From assembly GCF_018860665.1 (NCBI RefSeq), contig NZ_JAHKPK010000018.1:186001-250000 (forward strand): a stretch of 64,000 bases of DNA. Direction: 5' to 3'. The notes below the pieces were generated by a model. It searched no databases. It saw nothing but the letters and a program-made list of their open reading frames with translations, and had not been told where the DNA came from. The translations under genes were made by a program, and so were the position numbers. This DNA is from Pacificibacter marinus. Lineage in GTDB: Bacteria > Pseudomonadota > Alphaproteobacteria > Rhodobacterales > Rhodobacteraceae. This document shows positions 36,199 to 44,992 of the stretch, in pieces. Positions within the stretch are counted from its first letter, which is position 1, and every line of letters starts with the position of its first letter.

Positions 36199-37125
36199 TT
36201 AGCCCCGCATACGTGCTTCATACAACAATTCACTGCCCGCTTCGGCCAAAAGCGCCGCCAAATCCGTAAACCATGAGGCGTCTGGCGTGCTGGCGCGGCG
36301 TATCAATGCGATGGTGCGCGCGGGCTGCGGGTCTGGAAAGCGCATCACCGCTAAGTCTGGACTGGACGCGTGCTCTGCCTTCAGTGCGATTTCTGGCACA
36401 AAGGTCATGCCAAAGCCCTGCGCCACCAGCCCACATAGTGTTGATAACGATGACGCGCCAAGATCGACAGTTTGCTCTGCGCGGGTCAATTGGCACATAT
36501 CCAAGGCTTGATCGGCAAGGCAGTGCCCCTCATCCAGCAACAACAGCCCATCGGGCGGTACATCTGTCGGGCGCATGGGCACCATTTGTTGATTCAAATG
36601 CGCAAGCCGCGCCTTGGATCCTGCCAGCAAGAAACAATCGGTAAACAAAGGCTCGGCGATCAGACCACCAATATTATAAGGCAATGCGATGATCGCAGCA
36701 TCAAGCCGCCCTGAAGAGACGTCTTTAAGCAGATCAGCAGTTTGCGCCTCACGCACGCGTATATCTAAGTTCAGCTGCGCCGATTTGATCCGCGTCAGCG
36801 CGCGTGGCAACATATAGGGAGCGATTGTCGGGATCACCCCAAGCGACAAACGCCCCGATAGCCCATCTTGCAGACGCACCTCCGATTCCATTTCTCGCGT
36901 CATCGCCAAAAGAACGAGAGCGCGCTCATAAACCAACTGCCCCGCGCGGGTCAGGCGCATATCGCGCGGCAAACGCTCCACAAGCTGAACATCAAGGCTT
37001 ACCTCCATCTCTTTGATTTGCTGCGATAAAGCAGATTGCGTAACATGCACCCGCTCAGCAGCGGTGGAAAATGAACGCGTCTCAGCCAGCGCCACAAAGT
37101 AACGCATCTGTTTCAATGTCAGCAT
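36199..37125 (-). CDS. oxyR: Hydrogen-peroxide-sensing LysR regulator OxyR
   Basis: A 308-residue LysR protein. The helix-turn-helix covers 1-60 ('MRYFVALAETRSFSTAAERV', 'VTQSALSQQIKEME'). The redox pair Cys202 and Cys211 lies in 'LLDEGHCLADQALDMCQLT', nine residues apart exactly as Cys199/Cys208 of E. coli OxyR, so direct disulfide sensing of peroxide is expected. It is divergent from the catalase gene across 142-148 bases that contain a T-N11-A palindrome, the usual layout for autoregulation and activation of the partner. Confidence 0.94.
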   Translation of the reverse strand: MLTLKQMRYFVALAETRSFSTAAERVHVTQSALSQQIKEMEVSLDVQLVERLPRDMRLTRAGQLVYERALVLLAMTREMESEVRLQDGLSGRLSLGVIPTIAPYMLPRALTRIKSAQLNLDIRVREAQTADLLKDVSSGRLDAAIIALPYNIGGLIAEPLFTDCFLLAGSKARLAHLNQQMVPMRPTDVPPDGLLLLDEGHCLADQALDMCQLTRAEQTVDLGASSLSTLCGLVAQGFGMTFVPEIALKAEHASSPDLAVMRFPDPQPARTIALIRRASTPDASWFTDLAALLAEAGSELLYEARMRG

Positions 37126-37140
37126 TCTGCCCAGCCCTTG

Positions 37141-37191
37141 CGATCGTTCAACCTAAATCAATTAGAAAATCTAATACACATAATCGTTTTA
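37141..37191. promoter_or_regulatory. Candidate OxyR operator between oxyR and the catalase gene
   Basis: Perfect palindrome ATTAGAAAATCTAAT (37161-37175) with T-N11-A spacing, centred about 43 bases before the oxyR start and 106 before the catalase start. Flanks contain GTTCAACCTAAA, also present before the peroxiredoxin gene, and ATAATCG on the other side. This is consistent with an extended four-half-site OxyR footprint. Confidence 0.55.
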
Positions 37192-37273
37192 TACAATTTT
37201 ATTTTATAAATAAGCTCTGCCATGATGGTCACATCAACAAACGAACCGATTTCAAACCAATAGGGAGATGAAA

Positions 37274-38728
37274 ATGACCAAACGTTTGACCACTACAGCG
37301 GGTGCGCCCGTTTCGCACAACGACACCTCAAAAACCGCAGGCCCGCGCGGCCCTGTAATGCTTGATGATTACCAGTTGATTGAAAAGCTGGCCCATCAAA
37401 ACCGCGAGCGCATTCCTGAGCGTGTGGTTCACGCCAAAGGTTGGGGCGCACAAGGAACGTTCACAGTCACCCATGACATTTCGAACTACACCACAGCGAA
37501 GTTGTTTTCAAAAGTGGGCAACACCTGTGAAATCCTGTCACGGTGGTCCACCGTTGCGGGCGAACTTGGCGCGGCGGATGCCGAACGTGATGTGCGTGGC
37601 TTTTCGGTGAAATTCTACACCGAAGAAGGCAACTGGGACGTTGTTGGCAACAACACGCCAATCTTTTTTATCCGCGATGCATTCAAATTCCCTGACTTCA
37701 TCCGCACACAAAAACGTCACCCGAAAAGCAATCTGCGCTCTCCTGAAGCGATGTTTGATTTCTGGGCCGCTCATCCTGAATCCGTGCATCAAGTGACCAT
37801 TTTGATGTCTGATCGCGGCATCCCTGTGAACCCGATGCACATGCACGGCTACGGATCACATACATATTCCATGTGGAATGCCGACGGGTCGCGCGTTTGG
37901 GTGAAATTCCACTTCCGCAATCAGCAAGGCATCAAGAACTACATGAACGATGAGGCGGAAAACCTGATTGCTAAGACGCGCGAAAGCTACCAAGAAGATT
38001 TGTATGGCGCGATTGAAGCTGGCAATTTCCCGAAATGGGAACTTAACATTCAGGTGATGAACGAAGAAGACGCTGAAAAGCAGGATTTCAACCCGTTTGA
38101 TCTGACCAAAGTCTGGCCGCATGACGATTTTCCATTGATCCCAGTGGGCATGTTGGAATTCAACAAAAACCCAGACAACTACTTCCAAATGATTGAAAAT
38201 GCGGCCTATTCGCCATCAAATAAAATCCCAGGCATCGGCTTTAGCCCTGACAAAATGTTGCAAGCGCGTGTGTTTTCTTACGCTGATGCGCATCGTTACC
38301 GCCTTGGCACGCATTATGAATCTTTGCCAGCCAATGCGCCCAAATGCCCTGTGCATCACTACCATAAGGACGGCGCGATGAACTTTAACGCGCCAAACAC
38401 AGGCCACCCAGAGGCTTACTATGAGCCCAACCAATATGAATCCAGCGCCAAAGCTGATCCAAGCGTGGCCGAGCCCCCGCTGAAAATCTCAGGCGACGCG
38501 GATAAATATGTGGTTGAAATGGAAGATGCGGACTACGTGCAGCCGCGCAAACTCTACGCCGAAGTGATCGGCGATGAAGAACGCTCGCGTCTTCACATGA
38601 CCATGGCCGGCGCGATGGCCCCTTGCTCCACATCCGTGCGTGAGCGTTGGTTCGAAGTGCTTGGCAAAGTGCACCCTGCCTATGAAGCTGGCGTGCGCGG
38701 CGCGCTGGATGAAATCGACAACGCATAA
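37274..38728 (+). CDS. Monofunctional haem catalase
   Basis: Small-subunit (clade 3-like) catalase of 484 residues that dismutates hydrogen peroxide. The distal His is in '[16 protein letters not shown]', the distal Asn in '[18 protein letters not shown]', and the proximal haem Tyr in '[15 protein letters not shown]'. The start is ATG 37274, six bases after AGGGAG; an in-frame ATG two codons earlier overlaps that spacing. It is divergent from oxyR, which should activate it. A strong terminator follows. Confidence 0.96.
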   Translation: MTKRLTTTAGAPVSHNDTSKTAGPRGPVMLDDYQLIEKLAHQNRERIPERVVHAKGWGAQGTFTVTHDISNYTTAKLFSKVGNTCEILSRWSTVAGELGAADAERDVRGFSVKFYTEEGNWDVVGNNTPIFFIRDAFKFPDFIRTQKRHPKSNLRSPEAMFDFWAAHPESVHQVTILMSDRGIPVNPMHMHGYGSHTYSMWNADGSRVWVKFHFRNQQGIKNYMNDEAENLIAKTRESYQEDLYGAIEAGNFPKWELNIQVMNEEDAEKQDFNPFDLTKVWPHDDFPLIPVGMLEFNKNPDNYFQMIENAAYSPSNKIPGIGFSPDKMLQARVFSYADAHRYRLGTHYESLPANAPKCPVHHYHKDGAMNFNAPNTGHPEAYYEPNQYESSAKADPSVAEPPLKISGDADKYVVEMEDADYVQPRKLYAEVIGDEERSRLHMTMAGAMAPCSTSVRERWFEVLGKVHPAYEAGVRGALDEIDNA

Positions 38729-38748
38729 TTTGCGCCCGACCTAAACAT

Positions 38749-38783
38749 AAAACGCCCCTCACTGCGCAAGCGAGGGGCGTTTT
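38749..38783. terminator. Bidirectional terminator after the catalase gene
   Basis: Perfect 12-base arms AAAACGCCCCTC / GAGGGGCGTTTT with an 11-base loop, 20 bases past the catalase stop and 40 bases beyond the convergent DUF6456 gene. A and T flanks allow it to serve both. Confidence 0.92.
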
Positions 38784-38823
38784 CTCTCAGGTTTTAGACA
38801 GATAGCATTAACCAATAAGGCCA

Positions 38824-39984
38824 TTACCCAATAAGGTTTGAATACCCAGCCTCATCAAAATGACGTTTAAGACGTTGCAATGCGATCCGCAGCACCACCT
38901 TGCCAGAGCGCGCAGACCAGCCCATGCGTTTCTCGGCCTTCTCCATACCTTCCAAATAGCAACAACAGCGCAGCGCCACATCGCCAAGTCCGGGGCCCAA
39001 ATCCATCAAAGCCGCAGCCACACGGGCTTTAGCAGCATCAGGACCAAAGCCCGACGCATCGCCATTAAAAGGACTGCGCGTGCCTTCCGTTAAAAACCGA
39101 TCCCAGTTTTTGGTCGCACGCGGACTCATCTGCGCCAGTTCAAAATCTTCGCGCAAACGCTCGGCTGCGGCCACAAGTTCGGGACTAAGGAACATTTCAC
39201 CATCTTTATCGCGGCGCCGCGACAGAGTCATCACAGAGCTCTCGGCCGCATTGTAGCGCATACGTTTTGGCTTATCTGTCTGCGCGCCAGCCATATCTTT
39301 GACAGCCCAAACACGCTGTGCCGTGCCAAAACTGGACTGCGCTTCTGCAAATCCAGCCTGCGCACTCTCATGCGCCGCGACAAGACGCTTCAGCGCGGCA
39401 CGCCCCGCAGAGGTAATCGTATAGCGGGTGATTTTGCCTTTTTCTTGCGCCGATATCCAGTCTTTAAGAGCCATAGCTTGCGCGATAGGTCTATCCAAGA
39501 CAGCCGTACGTGTCGTGCGCCCATCAGGTAAATCGCGAACGACAACGGCCTTTTCCATATCTTTAGCCACGGCCAAACAGGCCCCCGGTTCACTTAAACG
39601 GCGCAAAATACGGCGCGCCTCGCGTTCAATCGTCGCGTCATCGGGGGGCGTCGCTGCTTCAGTGTCCGAAAAGTTTGTAAATTTGCTCATAGCTGATGTG
39701 TCCTTCGATCTTATGAGAGGCCGCGCTGGGGTGTCGGATGACGGGGGCATCGTGGAGTACTGACCGAGCGAACTTAGAGCTTCATCAATCAGTGGATCAT
39801 CGCGTTTCAATTCGATTTTGCGCACTTGGCGCATGACCGTAGAGGGCGCGCAGCCGCCGTTACGAGCCAAAGCACGAATGGTTTGACCGTGTTCGGTATG
39901 ATCCAGATACCGCTTGGCTTCTTGTGGCACCCAATTGGGCAAAGCGCCCTTTGTTTTGCCTATACTGTTACCGTATTCCAACAT
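38824..39984 (-). CDS. Helix-turn-helix protein with C-terminal DUF6456 domain
   Basis: A 386-residue protein. Near the N-terminus lies a helix-turn-helix ('HGQTIRALARNGGCAPSTVM', about 33-52). The middle (about 100-220) is winged-helix-like, with 'GKITRYTITSAGRAALKRLV'. The C-terminal DUF6456 block (about 260-380) has 'LREDFELAQMSPRATKNWDR' and 'RCCCYLEGMEKAEKRMGWSA'. This looks like a DNA-binding regulator or replication-linked protein restricted, as far as I know, to Rhodobacterales and close relatives. It is divergent from the DUF6477 gene. No molecular function is established. Confidence 0.8.
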   Translation of the reverse strand: MLEYGNSIGKTKGALPNWVPQEAKRYLDHTEHGQTIRALARNGGCAPSTVMRQVRKIELKRDDPLIDEALSSLGQYSTMPPSSDTPARPLIRSKDTSAMSKFTNFSDTEAATPPDDATIEREARRILRRLSEPGACLAVAKDMEKAVVVRDLPDGRTTRTAVLDRPIAQAMALKDWISAQEKGKITRYTITSAGRAALKRLVAAHESAQAGFAEAQSSFGTAQRVWAVKDMAGAQTDKPKRMRYNAAESSVMTLSRRRDKDGEMFLSPELVAAAERLREDFELAQMSPRATKNWDRFLTEGTRSPFNGDASGFGPDAAKARVAAALMDLGPGLGDVALRCCCYLEGMEKAEKRMGWSARSGKVVLRIALQRLKRHFDEAGYSNLIG

Positions 39985-40324
39985 TCTCTCCCCGCAGACC
40001 TAAGCCTGATGTCTCTGCTCCAGAACCAACAGATCGTGCTCCAAAGTTTCTAATTCGGAAACAATCATAATTTTTACTTAAAATTGTATCGAATCTCTAA
40101 ACAACCTTGGGTTGCATTGATTACCTAAAAGTTAATTGTCACGCCTTAGTCTTACTTTCGCCACATTTCATAAATGGTGCAGGAACAGACCGTTCGCATT
40201 TTGGAAACAATACGCAACACACGTTTAGGTTGTGCTTATCTCTCTTCATACGGCCGAAATTCAACATGAACGCCGCAATCAACGCTGCGCCCCACGGCAC
40301 AGCCCACATACCAAGGAGAGACCC
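39985..40324. other. 340-base intergenic region between DUF6456 and DUF6477 genes
   Basis: No supported gene. It should hold divergent promoters for the two DUF genes. It is AT-rich in the first half (around 40060-40140). AAGGAGAGACCC before 40325 is a good ribosome-binding site for the DUF6477 gene. No clear palindrome or known regulatory RNA was seen. Confidence 0.7.
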
Positions 40325-40618
40325 ATGACAGATATCAACACAGTTCTCGCATCCCTACGCCGCCCAAGCTTGTTGATCCGCGCCGCACGGTTTGGATTGA
40401 CCGACTACAACCGTACACGTGACCTCAAACGCGTTATGGGCACATCCACGTGTCTCGCCCCTGCCCGCGTCATCGACGGCTTGATCGAAAAAGAAGCTCA
40501 TTTTGAAGCAACCCGCAAAAAAGGTGATGCGGGGTAGAGCGTCGCGCGTCATATCGAAGTTCTGATCGCCCTGATGGCCGAGGCCCGCCTGTTACCACGC
40601 GGCCCCCAAGCGGTGTAG
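40325..40618 (+). pseudogene. DUF6477-family gene interrupted by an in-frame TAG codon
   Basis: The frame starts 'MTDINTVLASLRRPSLLIRA' and runs 70 codons to TAG at 40535-40537. It then continues in the same frame as '[20 protein letters not shown]' to a second TAG at 40616. As I remember the family, DUF6477 proteins are about 97-100 residues and read AGY-SVARH at this junction, so a single Tyr-to-amber change explains the break. A terminator lies 37 bases after the second stop. Either this is a young nonsense allele, a sequencing error, or the 70-residue product still works. It is a small basic protein of unknown function next to DUF6456. Confidence 0.72.
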
Positions 40619-40654
40619 AGCAGACAGAAATTTCATCTAGAGCCGCGCTTAAGT

Positions 40655-40683
40655 CCCTCAAACATGCTGTTTGGGGGATTTTT
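40655..40683 (+). terminator. Rho-independent terminator after the DUF6477 gene
   Basis: Ten-base arms CCCTCAAACA / TGTTTGGGGG (one T-G pair), three-base loop, then ATTTTT. It separates the DUF6477 unit from guaA. Confidence 0.9.
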
Positions 40684-40764
40684 CTACGCCACGAGTGGCA
40701 AAACTCACGCTTGGGTGTTCAAACCATCTTGCCTCAAAGCGCAACTGAGCCTAAACGCTGGACT

Positions 40765-42327
40765 ATGACCAGCACATCCCATGACCGCCTCCTCATTATC
40801 GACTTTGGCTCCCAAGTGACGCAGCTGATTGCGCGTCGTTTGCGTGAATCCAATGTCTATTGCGAAATTCACCCCTATCAGAATGTCACAGACGCATTTT
40901 TGGCCGATTTCGCGCCAAAAGCTGTGATCTTGTCTGGTGGCCCAGACAGCGTCACGCGCGAGGGCAGCCCCCGCGCACCGCAAAGCCTGTTCGACATGGG
41001 CGTGCCGATTTTGGGCATCTGTTATGGTCAGCAGACCATGATGGAACAGCTTGGCGGCAAGGTCGAAAGCGGCCATGGCACTGCGGAATTTGGTCGTGCC
41101 TTTGTCACCCCGAATGATCACAAACTCGATCTTTTGGACGGCTGGTTTGCAAATGGCAAAGAGCAGGTCTGGATGTCGCACGGCGACCATGTGTCACAAA
41201 TCGCCCCCGGTTTCGAAGTCTATGGCACCTCGCCAAACGCGCCTTGCGCCATCATTGCCGATGCCAGCCGTCATTTCTATGCTGTGCAATTCCACCCCGA
41301 AGTGCACCACACGCCCAATGGCGCGAAACTCTATGAAAACTTCGTCAAGCTCGCGGGCTTCACCGGCGATTGGACGATGGCGGGCTATAAAGACCAAGCC
41401 ATCGCAGCCATTCGCGAACAGGTTGGCGACAAACAGGTTATTTGTGGCCTTTCCGGTGGTGTTGACAGCTCGGTCACGGCGATTTTGCTGCACGAAGCCA
41501 TCGGCGAGCAATTGACATGTGTGTTTGTGGACCACGGCTTGCTGCGCCTGAATGAAGCGGCGGAAGTCGTGAAAATGTTCCGCGACAATTACAACATCAA
41601 ATTGATCCATGCGGATGAGTCCGATCTATTCCTTGGCGAATTGGATGGCGTCTCTGATCCTGAAACCAAGCGCAAGATCATCGGCAAGCTGTTCATTGAC
41701 GTGTTCCAAAAATACGCCAATGGCATTGAGGGCGCAGAGTTCTTGGCCCAAGGCACGCTTTACCCTGATGTGATCGAATCTGTGTCTTTCTCTGGTGGCC
41801 CAAGTGTGACCATCAAATCGCACCACAATGTGGGCGGTTTGCCAGAAAAAATGGGCCTCAAACTGGTTGAGCCACTGCGCGAATTGTTCAAAGACGAAGT
41901 GCGCGCATTGGGTCTTGAGCTTGGTCTGCCTGCCTCCTTTATCGGGCGTCACCCTTTCCCTGGTCCGGGCCTTGCGATCCGCTGCCCTGGTGAAATCACC
42001 CGCGAAAAACTTGCGATCCTGCAGCAAGCTGATGCGGTCTACATCGATCAAATCCGCAAACACGGGTTGTACGACGAAATCTGGCAGGCTTTTGCTGCGA
42101 TTTTGCCGATGAAAACTGTGGGCGTGATGGGCGATGGGCGCACTTACGATTATGCTGTGGCTATTCGCGCGGTGACCTCTGTCGATGGCATGACCGCTGA
42201 CACCTACCCGTTCACCCATGAATTTATGGGCGAGACGATGACCCGCATTATCAATGAGGTCAAAGGCGTGAACCGCGTGTTCTACGATTTGACGTCGAAA
42301 CCACCGGGCACAATCGAGCTTGAGTGA
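40765..42327 (+). CDS. guaA: GMP synthase (glutamine-hydrolysing)
   Basis: A 520-residue enzyme amidating XMP to GMP. The glutaminase domain (about 8-198) has nucleophile Cys86 in 'GICYGQQTM' and 'FHPEVHHT' with the catalytic His and Glu. The ATP-pyrophosphatase domain has 'SGGVDS' (230-235), and the C-terminal dimerisation domain ends '[13 protein letters not shown]', the family terminus. ATG at 40765 gives the expected N-terminus; the frame runs 18 codons further upstream. It is monocistronic with a terminator. Confidence 0.97.
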   Translation: MTSTSHDRLLIIDFGSQVTQLIARRLRESNVYCEIHPYQNVTDAFLADFAPKAVILSGGPDSVTREGSPRAPQSLFDMGVPILGICYGQQTMMEQLGGKVESGHGTAEFGRAFVTPNDHKLDLLDGWFANGKEQVWMSHGDHVSQIAPGFEVYGTSPNAPCAIIADASRHFYAVQFHPEVHHTPNGAKLYENFVKLAGFTGDWTMAGYKDQAIAAIREQVGDKQVICGLSGGVDSSVTAILLHEAIGEQLTCVFVDHGLLRLNEAAEVVKMFRDNYNIKLIHADESDLFLGELDGVSDPETKRKIIGKLFIDVFQKYANGIEGAEFLAQGTLYPDVIESVSFSGGPSVTIKSHHNVGGLPEKMGLKLVEPLRELFKDEVRALGLELGLPASFIGRHPFPGPGLAIRCPGEITREKLAILQQADAVYIDQIRKHGLYDEIWQAFAAILPMKTVGVMGDGRTYDYAVAIRAVTSVDGMTADTYPFTHEFMGETMTRIINEVKGVNRVFYDLTSKPPGTIELE

Positions 42328-42341
42328 TATGATTTCAGGAA

Positions 42342-42367
42342 GGCGCCCTTTGGGGCGTCTTTTTTTT
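42342..42367 (+). terminator. Rho-independent terminator after guaA
   Basis: Arms GGCGCCC / GGGCGTC with a TTTG loop and eight T, 14 bases past the guaA stop. Confidence 0.93.
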
Positions 42368-42457
42368 GCAACCTGCTCAGATTTCCCACAGGCGGTATGA
42401 GCCTTTGCGCATAGATTGAGATTGCAGCAGCCCATCTGCGTCATTAGCAAGGACGTC

Positions 42458-42736
42458 ATGGGAAAAGTATTACTCACAGGCACAATGCGCTGCGACGCAG
42501 ATGAGGTTGAGACCGTTTTGGCGCTCATGGACAAACATATGCGCCTATCGCAAGCCGAACCCGGATGTTTGCAATTTGAATTGTGGCAAGATGAACTTGA
42601 CCCTCGCAGCTTTCACGTCAGCGAAGTCTTTCGATCCGAGCGTGATTTCGAAGCCCATCAAGACCGCGCGCGTTCGTCTGATTGGGGTCGCGTGACACGT
42701 CATATGTCCCGTGACTTTAACAAGAGTTCCGCATGA
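42458..42736 (+). CDS. Antibiotic-biosynthesis-monooxygenase (ABM) domain protein
   Basis: A 92-residue ferredoxin-like dimeric-barrel protein. 'LTGTMRCDADEVETVLALM', 'LSQAEPGCLQFELWQDELDP' and 'FHVSEVFRSERDFEAHQDRA' match the ABM/YgiN layout of strand, helix, then strand with a conserved Glu. Such proteins act as cofactor-free quinol or aromatic monooxygenases, but many have no known substrate. ATG at 42458 follows AAGGA; the frame starts 14 codons earlier. It overlaps the next exporter gene by four bases. Confidence 0.85.
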   Translation: MGKVLLTGTMRCDADEVETVLALMDKHMRLSQAEPGCLQFELWQDELDPRSFHVSEVFRSERDFEAHQDRARSSDWGRVTRHMSRDFNKSSA

Positions 42737-43614
42737 CAGCGCAAACGCATCCACTCAAAGCCGCCGCATGGATGATGGGGGCCGTGTTTGGGTTCTCGCT
42801 GCTTGCTGTGGCGGGGCGTCAACTTGCGCTTGGGCTTGATACCTTTGAAATCATGACCTATCGGTCGTTGGTTGGTGTCATAACGGTCACGGGAATTGCC
42901 TTTCTGACGGGGCGCAGAGATCACATCAAAGCCAGCGCGCTGCATTTGCACTTTGCGCGCAACCTCAGTCATTTTGCGGGGCAAAACCTGTGGCTCTTTG
43001 CCTTGACGCTCATTCCATTAGCGCAATTGTTTGCCTTGGAATTTGCCTATCCAATACTTGTCGCGATTGGCGCTGTTTTGTTCTTAGGCGAGCGCGTCAA
43101 CGGTCTGCGAGCACTGTCTTTTGGCATCGGGTTTATCGGCATCTTGATTGTCGCGCGCCCCTTTGGGTCTGGCGGATTGTCCATCGGATTGCTCAGCGCC
43201 ATGGCTTGTGCCTTGGGGTTTGCAGGGTCTGCGCTGTTCACCAAAAAGCTAACGCAAACCGCCAATGTCACGCTGATTTCGATCATGTTTTGGTTGTCCT
43301 TGATGCAAATGGGCATGGGATTGATCTGCGCAGGCTTTGACGGCGATATGGTTTTACCATCCGCGCAACACTGGCCTTGGATTGTCGTCATTTCCTTGTC
43401 TGGTCTAGGCGCACATATGTGTTTGACCCAAGCACTGTCTTTGGCCCCTGCCTCCATCGTCACGCCCATCGATTTTCTGCGACTTCCGCTGATAGCGGTG
43501 ATTGGCATGATGTTTTATGGTGAAGGACTTGATGTCTACGTCTTTGTCGGCGCTGCCATTATATTTGGGGCTAATTATATGAACATATTGATGGAATCGC
43601 GCAACAGGGTCTAA
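42733..43614 (+). CDS. EamA/DMT-family transporter
   Basis: A 293-residue inner-membrane protein with about ten hydrophobic helices in two EamA repeats (about 1-140 and 145-290). The second-repeat features 'TQALSLAPASIVTPIDFLRL' and 'FVGAAIIFGANYMNI' are typical of drug/metabolite exporters. It starts within the last four bases of the monooxygenase gene, suggesting coupled translation and perhaps export of a related compound. The substrate is unknown. Confidence 0.9.
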   Translation: MTAQTHPLKAAAWMMGAVFGFSLLAVAGRQLALGLDTFEIMTYRSLVGVITVTGIAFLTGRRDHIKASALHLHFARNLSHFAGQNLWLFALTLIPLAQLFALEFAYPILVAIGAVLFLGERVNGLRALSFGIGFIGILIVARPFGSGGLSIGLLSAMACALGFAGSALFTKKLTQTANVTLISIMFWLSLMQMGMGLICAGFDGDMVLPSAQHWPWIVVISLSGLGAHMCLTQALSLAPASIVTPIDFLRLPLIAVIGMMFYGEGLDVYVFVGAAIIFGANYMNILMESRNRV

Positions 43615-43718
43615 GAAACCTCTCTTCAGAGCCCCATATGCTACATTATGACGCGGCGTTAGAATTGCGCGAAATTCAGCCGATGTTTAGCCTTGATCCA
43701 TAATAACAAATAAGAGAT

Positions 43719-43735
43719 TCGAGCATTTAGCTCGA
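43719..43735 (+). promoter_or_regulatory. Leader hairpin directly before the porin ribosome-binding site
   Basis: Perfect six-base arms TCGAGC / GCTCGA with an ATTTA loop. It ends one base before GGGAGGA, the ribosome-binding site of the FadL-type porin gene. It may stabilise the mRNA or affect ribosome access. Seen in sequence; the role is inferred. Confidence 0.45.
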
Positions 43736-43748
43736 TGGGAGGACTGTT

Positions 43749-44831
43749 ATGAAGCACACGACACTTTTTGTTTTAGGCCTTGTTACGGCTGCAACAGGCG
43801 CAAGCGCGGGCGGCATGGATCGCTCGGGCCAATCTATTGCACCCATTTTCGAAGACGGCACTTATGTCGAGCTGACCTATGGGTCCGTCACGCCAAGCGT
43901 GTCAGGAACACTTGGCGTCAGTTCTGGATCAATGGCTCCCTCCTACAACCTTTTTTCTGGCGCCTATAAACGCGACCTATCAGATGTACTGTCAATGGCA
44001 CTTATCATTGATCAACCGTTTGGCGCCGATGTCGATTACCCGACGGGCACAGGCTATGCCTTGGCTGGATCAAACGCGAAGGTGACAACAACAGGCGTCA
44101 CAGCCTTGCTGCGGTATAAGCTGAGTGATCGATTTTCTGTTCATGGCGGGATCAAACATCTGACCTCTCACGGCGAAGTCGAATTGCCATTTGCGGGTTA
44201 CACCATGTCGACCACCACAGAGTCTGATTGGGGTTACCTTGTTGGGGCTGCTTACGAAATTCCGGATATCGCTTTGCGCGCATCGCTGACCTATAGTTCA
44301 GCAACCGATATCAATTTCACGGCCTCAGAAACGCTGTTGGGGGTTGGCTCAGCGGATTCAGCACTGGACGTCACTCTGCCCCAGTCGGTGAACTTCGATT
44401 TTCAAACGGGGATCGCCGCAGATACTCTTTTGATGTTTTCGGCCCGTTGGGCTGAATGGACAAGCACCACAATCACGCCTAATCTGTACACAACCTTTGT
44501 TGATCCAGGTGAAAACTTGGTGGATCATGACAATGACACCATATCTTACAGCCTTGGCATAGGACGCCGTTTCAATGAACAATGGTCTGGATCTTTGTCC
44601 GTGGGCTATGAAAAGACTCACGGCGGGGTGTCTGGAAACCTGTCACCAACAGATGGCTACACATCCCTCACGGCGGGCCTCAAATACCAAATCAATGCGC
44701 AAACAGCCCTATCCGGCGGTGCATCTTATGTTTGGATCGGTGATACGACGACGGATATCGCAGGCAACGCCACCGATTTCTCGGACAACACGGCCTTTGG
44801 GTTTGGATTTAAACTGTCTCATACGTTTTAA
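43749..44831 (+). CDS. FadL/OmpP1-type outer-membrane transport protein
   Basis: A 360-residue outer-membrane beta-barrel. A signal peptide is clear at residues 1-20 ('TAATGASA' then Gly-Gly). The mature start 'GGMDRSGQSIAPIFEDGTYV' resembles the hatch region of FadL-type channels. Alternating hydrophobic strands follow, and the protein ends '...FGFGFKLSHTF' with a terminal Phe as required for BAM insertion. Family members take up long-chain fatty acids or other hydrophobic compounds. It is monocistronic, with GGGAGGA before the ATG, a leader hairpin and a terminator. Confidence 0.9.
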   Translation: MKHTTLFVLGLVTAATGASAGGMDRSGQSIAPIFEDGTYVELTYGSVTPSVSGTLGVSSGSMAPSYNLFSGAYKRDLSDVLSMALIIDQPFGADVDYPTGTGYALAGSNAKVTTTGVTALLRYKLSDRFSVHGGIKHLTSHGEVELPFAGYTMSTTTESDWGYLVGAAYEIPDIALRASLTYSSATDINFTASETLLGVGSADSALDVTLPQSVNFDFQTGIAADTLLMFSARWAEWTSTTITPNLYTTFVDPGENLVDHDNDTISYSLGIGRRFNEQWSGSLSVGYEKTHGGVSGNLSPTDGYTSLTAGLKYQINAQTALSGGASYVWIGDTTTDIAGNATDFSDNTAFGFGFKLSHTF

Positions 44832-44853
44832 ATCCATATAGAAATAAAAATAT

Positions 44854-44879
44854 AAGGCCCTGCTGATGCGGGGCCTTTT
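44854..44879 (+). terminator. Rho-independent terminator after the porin gene
   Basis: Arms AAGGCCC / GGGCCTT with a ten-base loop then TTTT, 22 bases past the stop. Confidence 0.85.
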
Positions 44880-44992
44880 CGTATTTGAAAGACATATTCA
44901 TCAATTTTTGTGATGACGATTTACACAATTTCCGGTTTGCCAATGCGGCCTGTCAAAGCCACTGTCGCGCAACACATTCAAAGGACAGGCCA

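Noticed and set aside
40535-40537. TAG as a pyrrolysine or other recoded codon
   Set aside because: Pyrrolysine machinery is not known from this group, and the expected residue at the position is an ordinary tyrosine; a nonsense change or read error is simpler.
41626-42534. 302-codon reading frame opposite guaA
   Set aside because: Antisense to the conserved ATP-pyrophosphatase domain of guaA, with no recognisable domain or translation signal.
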